Part shown: positions 8,898 to 17,734 of the stretch, in pieces | Position numbering within the stretch: position 1 is the stretch's first letter | Layout of the letters: each line of letters opens with the position of its first letter | Source: JAEUKA01 sp044228505 | Lineage (GTDB): Bacteria > Myxococcota_A > Polyangia > Palsa-1104 > JAEUJZ01 | Direction of reading: 5' to 3' | Length of the DNA: 64,000 nucleotides | Assembly: GCA_044228505.1 (NCBI GenBank) | Contig: JBGAUT010000018.1 | Span: 1 to 64,000, forward strand | Program-made: the position numbers and the translations under genes | Notes under the pieces: generated by a model | Databases searched by the model: none | What the model was told of the DNA's origin: nothing | The model's input: only the letters and a program-made list of their open reading frames with translations

Positions 8898-8903
8898 ATT
8901 ATA
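8898..8903 (-). promoter_or_regulatory. Possible -10 box (TATAAT)
   Basis: A perfect TATAAT on the minus strand overlaps the gluQ stop codon and lies about 20 bases upstream of the small Tat-like ORF. AT-rich hexamers are rare in this GC-rich window. No convincing -35 box lies 17 bases further upstream, so the support is weak. Confidence 0.25.
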
Positions 8904-9771
8904 TAACAGCCGGGCTGCGCAGGCCCAGTCGAGCCCATAGCTCGTCGGCGCACAGGCCTTTTTCACGCAAGGACCGTATCGACTCCGAGCCGCGTCGCTT
9001 GGCCAGTCGCCCGCCCTCTGCGTCGGTCAATAGTCGGTGATGGGCATACTCAGGCTCGGCCAGTCCAAGTAGCGCTTGCAGTTGCCGATGAACGTGTGTC
9101 GAGGACAGCAGGTCTTCACCACGAGTCACCAGCGTCACGCCCTGCAAATCGTCATCTAGTACAACCGCCAAGTGATAGCTGGTTCGAACCTCTTTGCGCG
9201 CCAGAACCACGTCGCCGAGCAGTGCTGGATCAACCGTCACGGTTCCATGTAGACGATCTCGAAAGTGAAGCGGCCACCGGTTGCGCGCACACAGCAGCTC
9301 GCGGGTTCGCTCGGTATGAAGACGCAGGGCATAGCTGTGTCCCTCGGCCATGCGTCTTTCGATGATGCTGCGCTCGAGGCTGCGGCAGCGACCAGGATAG
9401 GGCGGCGGCTGATCACTCGGATTGTCTTGTGGGGCACTTTGCGCCGAAGCGATTTCGGCGGCGATCTCGGCACGGGTACAGAAGCACGGATACAGCACGC
9501 CCAGCCTCGTCAACTCGTCGAGAGCCTGTGAGTAGAACTCCAGATGCTCTGACTGTTTTCGCACGGGCCCATCCCAGGTCAGTCCTAGGAAGCGCAGATC
9601 GGTCAAAATGGCCTCGACAAACGGCGGGCGACAGCGCGACTGATCGATGTCTTCGATGCGCAGCAGAAACTGGCCCCCCACTGCCCGCGCCGCGTCAAAC
9701 CCCATCCGGGCAGAGTAGGCATGCCCCAGGTGCAGAAACCCCGTCGGGCTGGGCGCAAAGCGAGTGACCAT
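8899..9771 (-). CDS. gluQ: Glutamyl-Q tRNA(Asp) synthetase
   Basis: GluQRS joins activated glutamate to queuosine at position 34 of tRNA(Asp). The 290-aa length is typical of this truncated GluRS paralogue, which lacks the anticodon-binding domain. FAPSPTG and the HIGH-like HLGH (residues 14-17) are present, as are the KMSKS-like LAKRRGS near the C-terminus and a zinc site of the CxC...Y...C type (YPCFCTRAE, then YPGRCR). The gene is divergent from the MFS gene with a 67-base gap. A small Tat-like ORF follows on the same strand. Identification is firm; the glutamate donor specificity is taken from the family. Confidence 0.93.
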   Translation of the reverse strand: MVTRFAPSPTGFLHLGHAYSARMGFDAARAVGGQFLLRIEDIDQSRCRPPFVEAILTDLRFLGLTWDGPVRKQSEHLEFYSQALDELTRLGVLYPCFCTRAEIAAEIASAQSAPQDNPSDQPPPYPGRCRSLERSIIERRMAEGHSYALRLHTERTRELLCARNRWPLHFRDRLHGTVTVDPALLGDVVLARKEVRTSYHLAVVLDDDLQGVTLVTRGEDLLSSTHVHRQLQALLGLAEPEYAHHRLLTDAEGGRLAKRRGSESIRSLREKGLCADELWARLGLRSPAVI

Positions 9772-9838
9772 GCCGCGCAGAATATCAGTTTCCGCAATTC
9801 GACCAAGTGGGCGAAGTTCCGTGCGATAAAGTGGATCC

Positions 9839-11128
9839 GTGACTGCTCCCAGGACTCGTTCGCTACCTCCTCTAACGGGCTATCAGAAGCGCTTGTTTGT
9901 GCTGCTGTCGGTGGCGACGTTTTTCGAGGGGTACGACTTCATGGCGCTCGCTCAGCTTTTGCCAAACCTGAGGCTTGAGCTTGGGCTTGGGCGAGGGCAG
10001 GGCGGTTGGCTGGTGTCGGCGATCAACATCGGTACGATGCTCGCGTACTTCTTGGTTCGGCTCGCCGATCGCTGGGGCCGCAAGCGGGTACTCGGAATCA
10101 CCATCATTGGCTACACGGTTAGCTCGTTTTGCAGTGGGTTGGCCCAAGGAGTCATCAGCTTTGCGCTGTGTCAGCTACTGGCGCGAATGTTCCTGATTGC
10201 GGAGTGGGCCGTTGCGATGGTCTATGCGGCAGAGGAGTTTCCCGCGCAGCGCCGAGGAATGGTGATCGGAGTGATCCAAGCTTCGGCCAGCCTCGGTGCG
10301 ATTGTCTGTTCGGCGCTGGTTCCGCTGCTGCTACGAACCTCTCTCGGTTGGCGTAGCGTCTACTTTCTGGGGTCGCTGCCGCTGCTACTGGTTGCGCTAT
10401 TGCGTCGTCGCCTGCGTGAAACAGAGCGCTTTGCCTCATGGTCGTCCGATTCGATCTTCAAGAAGGTGACGCTGGAACAGAGCTTCCTGCACATCTTTCG
10501 GACTCCATATCGAAACAGAGTCCTGATTCTTGCGCTGATCTGGACCATGTCGTATTGCGGAATTGGCAATGTGATCACCTTCTGGAAGGAACTGGCGCTG
10601 TCGGCCAGAGGAATGACAGACGCCCAGGCCGGTGCCTTGATTTCCAGCGCTGCAGTATTAGGCATGCCGCTTACCTATTTTGTCGGAAAAATCCTTGACC
10701 GCGTAGGTCGACGGAAGGGAGCCGTGATCATCTTCATCGGTGCTGCACTGGCAACCGTGGGAAGCGCTTCGTTTGCTCAGCACGGTCTCATTCTGGCATC
10801 GCTCGTCCTGTGTGTTATCACTGTGACGGGCTCACAAGTGGTCTTAAATGCGTTCAATGCCGAGCTGTTTCCGACTGAATTGCGCTCCAGTGCATTTGCC
10901 TGGTCCAATAATTTGCTCGGAAGAATCGGAATGGTGGCTTCTCCAGCGCTGGTGGGAATGCTCGCGGAGAGGTCGGGATACGTGATGGCGCTGCAAGCAA
11001 TCGCGGTGTTTCCGCTGCTTGCGCTCGTGTTCATTGTTGCAATGCTTCCAGAGACGAGAGGCCGCGAGCTGGAAGACACAGCCAAGCTGGTCAAAGGAGT
11101 CGTCTCTGTAACGGAGGGTAAGTCGTGA
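9839..11128 (+). CDS. MFS transporter (paralogue of the one at 49871)
   Basis: Inner-membrane secondary transporter of 429 aa with 12 predicted hydrophobic segments. The MFS loop motif is seen as RLADRWGRKRVLG near residue 75, with a second copy GKILDRVGRRKGAV after TM7. The start FFEGYDFMALAQLLP resembles the sugar/aromatic-acid-transporter-like MFS groups. The start is GTG 9839. The stop overlaps the start of the dioxygenase gene (GTGA), so the two are translationally coupled and may act on the same compound. A close relative at 49871-51082 shares FFEG.DY/F.ALAQLLP and AAEEFPA.RRG..-type motifs. The substrate cannot be inferred. Confidence 0.9.
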   Translation: MTAPRTRSLPPLTGYQKRLFVLLSVATFFEGYDFMALAQLLPNLRLELGLGRGQGGWLVSAINIGTMLAYFLVRLADRWGRKRVLGITIIGYTVSSFCSGLAQGVISFALCQLLARMFLIAEWAVAMVYAAEEFPAQRRGMVIGVIQASASLGAIVCSALVPLLLRTSLGWRSVYFLGSLPLLLVALLRRRLRETERFASWSSDSIFKKVTLEQSFLHIFRTPYRNRVLILALIWTMSYCGIGNVITFWKELALSARGMTDAQAGALISSAAVLGMPLTYFVGKILDRVGRRKGAVIIFIGAALATVGSASFAQHGLILASLVLCVITVTGSQVVLNAFNAELFPTELRSSAFAWSNNLLGRIGMVASPALVGMLAERSGYVMALQAIAVFPLLALVFIVAMLPETRGRELEDTAKLVKGVVSVTEGKS

Positions 11129-12225
11129 ACTCGCAAGTTGAAGAGTCACAGTGGAGCAGTGACCGGACCCAAGTACGAACCCGCGTGATTGATCCGCGAG
11201 GCGCAAACGGAGCCGGACTCCCGCTGTGCATTGAACCGACGAATCCAGTGGAGACATCCGACTTCCTTAGGTGGATCTCCGAACGGAAGGAGCTGCTTTC
11301 TGCTGCCATCTTGCACCATGGTGCGGTGCTGCTGCGCGGATTCCCGATACACTCTGCCCAAGTTTTTGAGGATACCCTGCTGGCGCTTGGAGCGGAGCTT
11401 AAGTGCGACTATCAAGGAACCTCGCCTCGCAACGCGGTGACTCGCTACATTTTCAATGCCAGCGAGTTGCCGGGCTTCTACCCGATTCCGCAGCACTGCG
11501 AGATGAGCTTTCTGCGTGACCCTCCTTCGCGCCTGTTCTTCTGTTGCTTGGTCGCTCCCCAGAGCTTCGGAGGAGAGACTCCGCTGTGCGATTTCCGGGC
11601 CATGCTACGTGATCTCGATCCGGCGGTACGGAGTCGCTTCGAAGCAAAAGGAGTCCGTATCGTTCGCAACTACGGAGGCCCCGAAGGAAGTGGCCGCCGT
11701 GATCTGTGGCAGCTCAAGCCTTGGCACGATATTTTTGGATCCACCGACCGCGCTGTCGTCGAGGAAAAGTGCAGACAGATCGGTCAAGAATTCCAGTGGC
11801 TGTCCGATGGTCGATTGCGTTTGATTAATCGCACTGATGCAGTTCGTCGCCATCCTGTGACCGCTGAGCCGGTCTGGTTCAATCACTCCCAAGTCTTTCA
11901 TCTATCGAGTGCAGAGGGAGAATATCGACGGATTGCTGCGCGCTTGCCGGAGCTGCGCTATCACCTACTTCGCTGGGTCGCGATCCTTGGTTCGACCTAC
12001 AAACGCTGGCGTCTTCGCGATGAAGAGCAAGCCATGCAAGCTCTGTTTGGAGATGGTTCACCCATACCCGATTCCGATATGGAAGCGGTGCGAGATGCAA
12101 TCTGGCGAAACTTGGTGGTGACTCGCTGGCGGCAAGGTGACGCGGTCCTCATCGATAACAGTGCTGTGTCACATGGTCGCTTGCCTTACCACGGGCCACG
12201 CCGAGTCGTGGTTGGCTGGGAATAG
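11125..12225 (+). CDS. TauD/TfdA-type Fe(II)/2-oxoglutarate dioxygenase
   Basis: Non-haem iron oxygenase of 366 aa that would hydroxylate or otherwise oxidise a small substrate while decarboxylating 2-oxoglutarate. The facial triad is visible as His124-x-Glu126 (QHCEMSF) and distal His350 (SHGRLPYHGPRRVV), with the Arg-rich segment after it that binds 2-oxoglutarate. The Glu in place of Asp is seen in SyrP- and clavaminate-synthase-like branches. HHGAVLLRGFPI near residue 65 is the usual family N-terminal motif. Coupling to the MFS gene suggests a transported substrate or product. SyrP-like enzymes often belong to natural-product pathways, but no NRPS or PKS is present here. Confidence 0.85.
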   Translation: MNSQVEESQWSSDRTQVRTRVIDPRGANGAGLPLCIEPTNPVETSDFLRWISERKELLSAAILHHGAVLLRGFPIHSAQVFEDTLLALGAELKCDYQGTSPRNAVTRYIFNASELPGFYPIPQHCEMSFLRDPPSRLFFCCLVAPQSFGGETPLCDFRAMLRDLDPAVRSRFEAKGVRIVRNYGGPEGSGRRDLWQLKPWHDIFGSTDRAVVEEKCRQIGQEFQWLSDGRLRLINRTDAVRRHPVTAEPVWFNHSQVFHLSSAEGEYRRIAARLPELRYHLLRWVAILGSTYKRWRLRDEEQAMQALFGDGSPIPDSDMEAVRDAIWRNLVVTRWRQGDAVLIDNSAVSHGRLPYHGPRRVVVGWE

Positions 12226-12283
12226 AAACTTCCGCTACGTCAGCTCTTGACCAGTAGGGGGGCTAGTGTGCAAATGTGCGCAC

Positions 12284-12892
12284 ATGAACCGACGCCTCTC
12301 CGCTCGTCCCTGTTTTTCTGTTGTCTCTGCGTTCGCAATGTCGCTGCTGGTTGCTAGCTCTGGCTGCGACAAGACGGACCCACCGATTCCCGACGATGGC
12401 AACGACCTTTCGGTCAAGCCCGCCGATCTTTCGCACGGTCACACCGATGACATGGCGATGAATGGCGCGGACATGGCCACAAGCACTGGTGACATGGCCA
12501 TGGGCGCTGCCGACATGACCAGCACGGGTCCGAAAGTGACGGGCCTGCCCTCGTGTACGGATACCGGGGTCACCGCCGATACAGTCTTTAGTGCCGTCGG
12601 CAAGACCTCTTGCGCGATGGGCCGCTGCCATAGCACGGGCGCGGGCTACCTGCCGTTCACCGATGGCGCAACAATGAAGTCGGTGATGGTTGGCAAGAAG
12701 TCCGGCCAGAGCATGCTGAACGTGGTCACGGCTGGCAACGTTGACCAGAGCTATCTTATCTACAAGCTGATGGATCAGCATCTGGGCACTGGTGTTGGTG
12801 GCAAAGGCGAGCTCATGCCCAAGGGCGGCACCAAGCTTCCAAATGCCGATCTGTGCAAGTTCATCGTATGGGTGAAAGAGGGCGGTAAGTAA
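12284..12892 (+). CDS. Lipoprotein with cytochrome-c-like domain (CX4CH)
   Basis: Predicted lipoprotein of 202 aa with lipobox ASSGC (Cys28). A linker of about 50 residues is rich in DLS, DM and ADM units. The C-terminal domain has CAMGRCH at 110-116, then a glycine-rich stretch, S-Y-L-I-Y-K-L, G-ELMPKGG and a final WVKEGGK, the order found in cytochrome-c-like PSCyt/DUF domains of planctomycetes and myxobacteria. The haem motif has four residues between the cysteines instead of two, so haem attachment is uncertain. The Met of LMP would be the distal ligand. In-frame GTG 12266 is an alternative start that lies too close to AGGGGG. It stands alone between the dioxygenase and the pirin. Confidence 0.7.
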   Translation: MNRRLSARPCFSVVSAFAMSLLVASSGCDKTDPPIPDDGNDLSVKPADLSHGHTDDMAMNGADMATSTGDMAMGAADMTSTGPKVTGLPSCTDTGVTADTVFSAVGKTSCAMGRCHSTGAGYLPFTDGATMKSVMVGKKSGQSMLNVVTAGNVDQSYLIYKLMDQHLGTGVGGKGELMPKGGTKLPNADLCKFIVWVKEGGK

Positions 12893-13011
12893 TCCCCTCA
12901 CACACGGTGATTGCTCGTGAAGTGAATGCGTCACGTAGCAGCATCGTGCCCTCCGCTCTGTTTCCTAAATGATATCTACAGTAAGCTCTTGTGTAGTAAG
13001 CAGGAGCTACG

Positions 13012-14022
13012 ATGAGCGACATCCTGGGCGTTCGCCCCCTCGGTTTTCCTTGGGAAACGGCTGATCCGTTCCTTTTCTGTGTTCATCACGACGACGCCTA
13101 TCCCGCAGGGAATGAGTCGCTTGGACCAGCATCCTCTCTTTCTGGGCGCGAGCTTGGTCAGGACTTCGCCGGTAAAGAGGGCTGGCGTATGTATCATGGC
13201 TTGGTCGTACCGGGATTCCCATCGCACCCGCACCGCGGATTTGAAACCGTGACGATCGTCCGACAAGGCTGGGTCGATCATTCCGATTCGCTGGGGGCTA
13301 CCGCTCGCTTCGGAGGGGGAGACGTACAGTGGCTTACGGCAGGGAGAGGCATTCAACACGCGGAGATGTTTCCACTGCTGAACTCCACTGCTGCCAATCC
13401 ACTGGAATTGTTCCAGATCTGGCTGAACCTGCCGCGTGTCGACAAGATGGTCGAGCCACATTTCTCGATGCTGTGGAATCACCACATTCCGAGATTGCAG
13501 TCTGCCGGAGTGGAGGTCACTGTGACTGCGGGCAGGCTCGAAGGAACACCGACTCCGCCTCCACCTCCACCGCACTCTTGGGCATCACGGCCAGACTCTG
13601 ATGTCGCAATCTGGACCATCAAATTGGCACCGCATACAGAATGGACCGTTCCCAAAGCCCAAGCAGGGAGTCGCCGTACGCTGTACTTCTTCCAAGGTCG
13701 AACATTGACCATTGCTGGCGTTGCGATTCCGGCTCGGCACTTGGTTGAGGTCCGCCCCGATGCAGAGATCTCGCTGCGGACCGGATCTGAAGCAGCGGAA
13801 CTGCTGCTGCTGCAAGGTCGGCCCATTGGTGAAGATGTCGTGCAGTACGGCCCCTTTGTAATGAACTCGCGGGCAGAGATTCAGCAAGCGATGCTGGACT
13901 ATCGACGGACTCTGTTTGGGGGATGGCCCTGGCCCCGGACGGATCCGGTTCATCCTCCTTCCCAAGGCCGTTTTGCACGGCACACCGACGGACGAATCGA
14001 AACAATCGGCGTCGAAAAGTAG
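13012..14022 (+). CDS. Pirin family protein
   Basis: Bicupin protein of 336 aa. The N-terminal cupin carries the metal-site motifs of pirins: HPHRGFET with His72 and His74, and GRGIQHAEMF with His116 and Glu118. The C-terminal half (LYFFQG...LLLLQGRPIGE...YGPFVMN) matches the second pirin cupin and the conserved GPFVMNSRAEI-like segment. A proline run (PTPPPPPPHSW) sits in the inter-domain loop. The start has AGGAG a few bases upstream. Pirins range from quercetinases to redox-sensitive regulators, so the role stays open. It forms a single-gene unit. Confidence 0.9.
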   Translation: MSDILGVRPLGFPWETADPFLFCVHHDDAYPAGNESLGPASSLSGRELGQDFAGKEGWRMYHGLVVPGFPSHPHRGFETVTIVRQGWVDHSDSLGATARFGGGDVQWLTAGRGIQHAEMFPLLNSTAANPLELFQIWLNLPRVDKMVEPHFSMLWNHHIPRLQSAGVEVTVTAGRLEGTPTPPPPPPHSWASRPDSDVAIWTIKLAPHTEWTVPKAQAGSRRTLYFFQGRTLTIAGVAIPARHLVEVRPDAEISLRTGSEAAELLLLQGRPIGEDVVQYGPFVMNSRAEIQQAMLDYRRTLFGGWPWPRTDPVHPPSQGRFARHTDGRIETIGVEK

Positions 14023-14192
14023 CCACGGCGCTCCATTCCCCCTGATTTTCGTGCTGCTTCGCTTCCGAGTGGTTCATTGCTCACCCTCGCTTGACATTGT
14101 CAGCCTTCGACGGTACGAGGACACGGACTCAGCCTGCTGAAGCGCCCAAATGACGCGCTGTTTCCCCCCCTCTCATTGCATTGGAGAATCCC

Positions 14193-16049
14193 GTGCACTT
14201 TGTTGCCCTCGTACTTTTGCTCAGCTTGCTTGCTGGATGTCCTACGCCCAGCACCGCGACCTGCGTTCCCGAGACAGACTGCAGCGAACTGGACATGAGC
14301 GTCTCGTTGGATCAGTCGAAGGGCGCGCCCGATCTGTCTACAGCGGCCGATCTGGGATCTGCGCCAGACCTAGAAACGACCGGGCCGAAGGGAGTCTGTA
14401 GCAGCAATCGCTGGTGCTTCTCCAATCCGCTTCCACAAGGCAATACAATCTGGTCGGCATGGGCCTTGGACGCCAGCAATGTCTGGGCGGTGGGCGATGC
14501 CGGAACGTTGATCCACTGGGACGGACGAACTTGGTCCGGTCAGACCAGAAGAGTTGACAGACCGCTGCGCAGCGTCTGGGGCGTCGACGCGAACAACGTC
14601 TGGGCAGTGGGGGCCGATGGTGTCATTCTGAAATGGAACGGAGTCGCTTGGACCACGCAACGGAGTGGTACCAATACGAACCTGTATGGGGTCTGGGCGA
14701 GCGATCCGAACAATGCCTGGGCGGTGGGTGATTCGATGCTCCTGTTGCATTGGGATGGTACGAGCTGGACGGAGCAGAGCCGTGGTTCTTCGGCGACGCT
14801 CAAGTCGATCTGGGGCACCTCGGCCAACAACATTTGGACAGTGAGCGAAGGGGGAGAAATCTTCCGCTGGAATGGTAGCGCATGGAGTCGTCAGGCCACC
14901 GGCTTCAAGCGACTAGAGCGGATCTTCGGAATCGACGCGAACAATGCCTGGGCAGTGGGGAATATGGGCGCAGTGGTTCGCTGGGATGGTACTGCGTGGA
15001 CTGCGCAGAGCAGTGGTGTCAGCGAGGATCTGTATGGCGGATTTGCCCAGGATGGAAACAACGTCTGGGCTGTGGGTACGAAGGGAACGCTGATCAAATG
15101 GAACGGCAGCTCATGGGCTTCGCAGACTTCGGGGAGTGAGGAATCACTGCTGACCATGTGGGGCAGTGATTCCAGCAATGTATGGGCCATGGGAACCAGT
15201 GGTCTACTGCTGCGCTGGAATGGTAGTCGATGGTCTTCTCCGTCGGATCCGGTCAGGGAACATACCTTGGGAGTGTGGGCTCTGGATGCGAAGAATGTCT
15301 GGGCGGTCGGCACCAAAGGGACCGTGCTGAAATGGGATGGGAATGCCTGGTCGCCACAATCGATCGGTCGCAGTGATTGGCTGTATGGTGTGTTCGGTTT
15401 TGATGACAAAAATGTGTGGGCAGTCGGTGGAGGGGGTCTGGTTCTCAAATGGAATGGAAGCACTTGGACTCAGCAACCCACGAGGAAGACGAGCAATCTG
15501 TTGGGAATCTGGGGCAGTGATCCAAATAACGTCTGGGCGGTCGGTGCTGGGGGAACTATTCTCAAATGGGATGGTAGTGCGTGGACTGCCCAAGCAAGCG
15601 GCAGTACCAGCGAACTGTGGGGAGTGTGGGGCTCGGCTCCGAATGATGTCTGGGTGGTGGGCCGCACCGGAACCATTTTGCGTCTAAATGGTGGCGTCTG
15701 GACCACCCAGCGAACTGGTGGACGAGTCGGCTACTATGCTGTCCGTGGCAGTGACCCGAGCAATGTCTGGATCGCGGGAGATGACGGAGCGATGGTGCAT
15801 TGGGAAGGCCGGGGATTCAGTGATTCGGTCGTTGGGGGTGGGGTCGGTGCGTCTATGTATGGCCTGTGGGTAAAGGATGCCAACAATGCATGGGCCTCGG
15901 TAACCAACGGCTCGGTGGTACGCTGGGACGGCACATCTTGGACGGTGGAAGTGTCGGGAACCTACAGTCCGCTTGCTGCAATTACCGGGGCGGGCAATCA
16001 ACTGTGGGCGGTGGGATCTTACGGAAACATCTTCCAAAAAGAGTTGTGA
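14193..16049 (+). CDS. Lipoprotein with 14 beta-propeller (Ycf48-like) repeats
   Basis: Predicted lipoprotein of 618 aa. GTG 14193 is preferred over TTG 14181 because GGAGA sits five to six bases before it and it leaves a compact signal ending LLAGC (Cys16). An Asp-Leu linker (PDLSTAADLGSAPDL) follows. Residues 75-615 contain about 14 units of some 40 residues, each with a DxNNVWAVG turn and a KWNG/RWDG..W strand, which should fold into one or two propellers. Adjacent units are also similar at DNA level, so unequal recombination is easy. Ycf48-like propellers often bind partner proteins; the ligand here is unknown. The 3' end overlaps the convergent PPTase gene by 31 bases. Confidence 0.85.
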   Translation: MHFVALVLLLSLLAGCPTPSTATCVPETDCSELDMSVSLDQSKGAPDLSTAADLGSAPDLETTGPKGVCSSNRWCFSNPLPQGNTIWSAWALDASNVWAVGDAGTLIHWDGRTWSGQTRRVDRPLRSVWGVDANNVWAVGADGVILKWNGVAWTTQRSGTNTNLYGVWASDPNNAWAVGDSMLLLHWDGTSWTEQSRGSSATLKSIWGTSANNIWTVSEGGEIFRWNGSAWSRQATGFKRLERIFGIDANNAWAVGNMGAVVRWDGTAWTAQSSGVSEDLYGGFAQDGNNVWAVGTKGTLIKWNGSSWASQTSGSEESLLTMWGSDSSNVWAMGTSGLLLRWNGSRWSSPSDPVREHTLGVWALDAKNVWAVGTKGTVLKWDGNAWSPQSIGRSDWLYGVFGFDDKNVWAVGGGGLVLKWNGSTWTQQPTRKTSNLLGIWGSDPNNVWAVGAGGTILKWDGSAWTAQASGSTSELWGVWGSAPNDVWVVGRTGTILRLNGGVWTTQRTGGRVGYYAVRGSDPSNVWIAGDDGAMVHWEGRGFSDSVVGGGVGASMYGLWVKDANNAWASVTNGSVVRWDGTSWTVEVSGTYSPLAAITGAGNQLWAVGSYGNIFQKEL

Positions 16050-16777
16050 GTCAGCCGCAGCTCGATCACCGTTCCGCAATTCCGAACTGCCAGAGAAACC
16101 CGATACTGTTGGCGAAACATCCAGGACCGAAAAAACCAGTCACGAGGATCATCGGCGATTTCTGCGCCAAACGAAATTCCGATTGGCGCATTCATGCTCA
16201 GCTCAAACGCAAACTGATCGAGCGGAAGAGAGAGTCCCAAGCCACGCGCTTTGATGTAGGACTCCTTGAGTGTCCAGTATTGAAAAAAGCGTTCGGACTG
16301 GCAGTTGACAGGGAGGCTCCGCAGAGTTGCCACTTCCGACGCTGAAAAGTAGTGTCCGGCCACATCCAAAGGGGCCGGACGGGTGGTGTCCTCTACATCA
16401 ATGCCCACATCGAAGGTAGAGGTAATTGCACAGACCGCGATGCGATGGGAGTGCGATAAGTTGAAACGCAACTGAGACAAGTTCGGATGTGCAGAACTCG
16501 ACAGCTCGGGTCGGCCCTGCGGTCCGAAATCAAAACACCAATCCGATGGACTTACGTCGACAAGCTGCGACAGCGAACGGCGCAGCATGGCATGCGCAGT
16601 GATGTAGAGGTTGCGGTCTTTGGCGAATACAAAGCGGGCAGCAAGTCGTCGTTCATGCTCGTCGAGCAACGCCCAATCTTGACGAAGTCCTTCATCGCCA
16701 CGCTCATCCACCGTTGCGGTAAATAGGTGAACGCTACCGTGCTGTAACCTGGACTCTGTCCGTGCGTCCGGCATCAC
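16019..16777 (-). CDS. Sfp-type 4'-phosphopantetheinyl transferase
   Basis: Transfers the 4'-phosphopantetheine arm from CoA to a Ser of an acyl, peptidyl or aryl carrier protein. At 252 aa it is of the two-domain Sfp class, not the short AcpS class. Signature motifs are FNLSHS (105-110), GIDVED (125-130, Mg ligands Asp127 and Glu129) and WTLKESYIKARGLGL (168-182, Mg ligand Glu172). It is the last gene of the minus-strand string, directly abutting the nitrilase stop; GTG 16777 and ATG 16774 are both possible starts. Sfp-type enzymes serve siderophore, NRPS, PKS or alpha-aminoadipate pathways. No carrier protein gene lies in the window. Confidence 0.9.
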   Translation of the reverse strand: MMPDARTESRLQHGSVHLFTATVDERGDEGLRQDWALLDEHERRLAARFVFAKDRNLYITAHAMLRRSLSQLVDVSPSDWCFDFGPQGRPELSSSAHPNLSQLRFNLSHSHRIAVCAITSTFDVGIDVEDTTRPAPLDVAGHYFSASEVATLRSLPVNCQSERFFQYWTLKESYIKARGLGLSLPLDQFAFELSMNAPIGISFGAEIADDPRDWFFRSWMFRQQYRVSLAVRNCGTVIELRLTHNSFWKMFP

Positions 16778-17734
16778 CTACTTCCGGCTGACACGTGGTG
16801 AGTAGATATCAAAACGAATGTCACGGGGCAGGTTCCAACCTGATGGATCAGGCTCTGTCAGTTCTGCCAGGTTGAGATCCGCAATCACGAGTCCCTTGGG
16901 AGCAGAGAGTGTCGGACAGAGTCCTTGGGGGCCACAGAAGTAACTCTCCCCAAAGTACTCGATGGTCCACGGCGGTTCACTTCCCAACCGATTCGAACCG
17001 CCAATGAAGAGTCCATGTCTGACCGCATCAACGAAGAACTCTTGATGCCACACCTGACGACTCTTCCTTCCAAAAGTAATGGCAGGACAAAAGACCAGCT
17101 CTGCACCGCCTTCTTTGAGAGAGTGCATGACTCCTTCAAAGTGTCGATCGTAACAGATCGCAATACCAATGTTCCCGACACTCGTACGGAACACCGGAAA
17201 GTACGGGTTGTGCGCAATGTTGGCTGGCGAGTCTCCCATTTGTCCATCGCTCGAACCGTAGTAGAACGTCTCGTGAAACGATCCCCGATCATTGATTCCA
17301 CACGGAATGTGCGTCTTGCGGTACTTGCCAAGGATTTCGCCATGCTCGTCGATGACCACGGCCGTATTGAAACGCTTGCCACTGCGTGAGTCGGTCTCAA
17401 AGATCGGAGCGATCACGATGATGCGATGATTGCGTGCAGCGGTACGGAAGGCTGCTATGGATGGGCCGAGTGCTGCATCTTCTGCCAATGCCAACCACAT
17501 CGGATCGGTATACAGAGCGAAATACGGTGCGGTACACAGCTCTCCCAGACAGATGACATGGGCTCCCTCGGCTGCTGCCGCTGCGATCAGCTCGACGTTG
17601 TGAAAGACATTGGCGTTACGAACATCATCGAGCCGTTCGCGCAAAGTCGGGAGATCCGCAGTCTGCGTTGGCATCAGCGGATAGGCATTCTTGGTTTGGG
17701 TCAGCGCGCAACGAATCAATCGGGGAGTAGTCAT
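16778..17734 (-). CDS. Nitrilase-superfamily amidohydrolase (carbamoylputrescinase/ureidopropionase-like)
   Basis: C-N hydrolase of 318 aa with the catalytic triad Glu65 (GELCTAPYF), Lys140 (KYRKTHIP) and Cys194 (AICYDRHFEG). The CYDRHFEG and FYYGSSD motifs are typical of the N-carbamoylputrescine amidase / beta-ureidopropionase branch, which releases CO2 and NH3 from an N-carbamoyl amine. The start ATG 17734 overlaps the stop of the upstream PLP enzyme by four bases (ATGA), so translation is coupled. With the SsnA-like and PLP genes ahead of it, a ureido compound is the likely substrate; this is inference from context. Confidence 0.88.
   Translation of the reverse strand: MTTPRLIRCALTQTKNAYPLMPTQTADLPTLRERLDDVRNANVFHNVELIAAAAAEGAHVICLGELCTAPYFALYTDPMWLALAEDAALGPSIAAFRTAARNHRIIVIAPIFETDSRSGKRFNTAVVIDEHGEILGKYRKTHIPCGINDRGSFHETFYYGSSDGQMGDSPANIAHNPYFPVFRTSVGNIGIAICYDRHFEGVMHSLKEGGAELVFCPAITFGRKSRQVWHQEFFVDAVRHGLFIGGSNRLGSEPPWTIEYFGESYFCGPQGLCPTLSAPKGLVIADLNLAELTEPDPSGWNLPRDIRFDIYSPRVSRK

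Noticed and set aside
12263..12934. 223-aa minus-strand frame
   Set aside because: It mirrors the cytochrome-like lipoprotein, which has signal, lipobox and haem-like motif on the plus strand.
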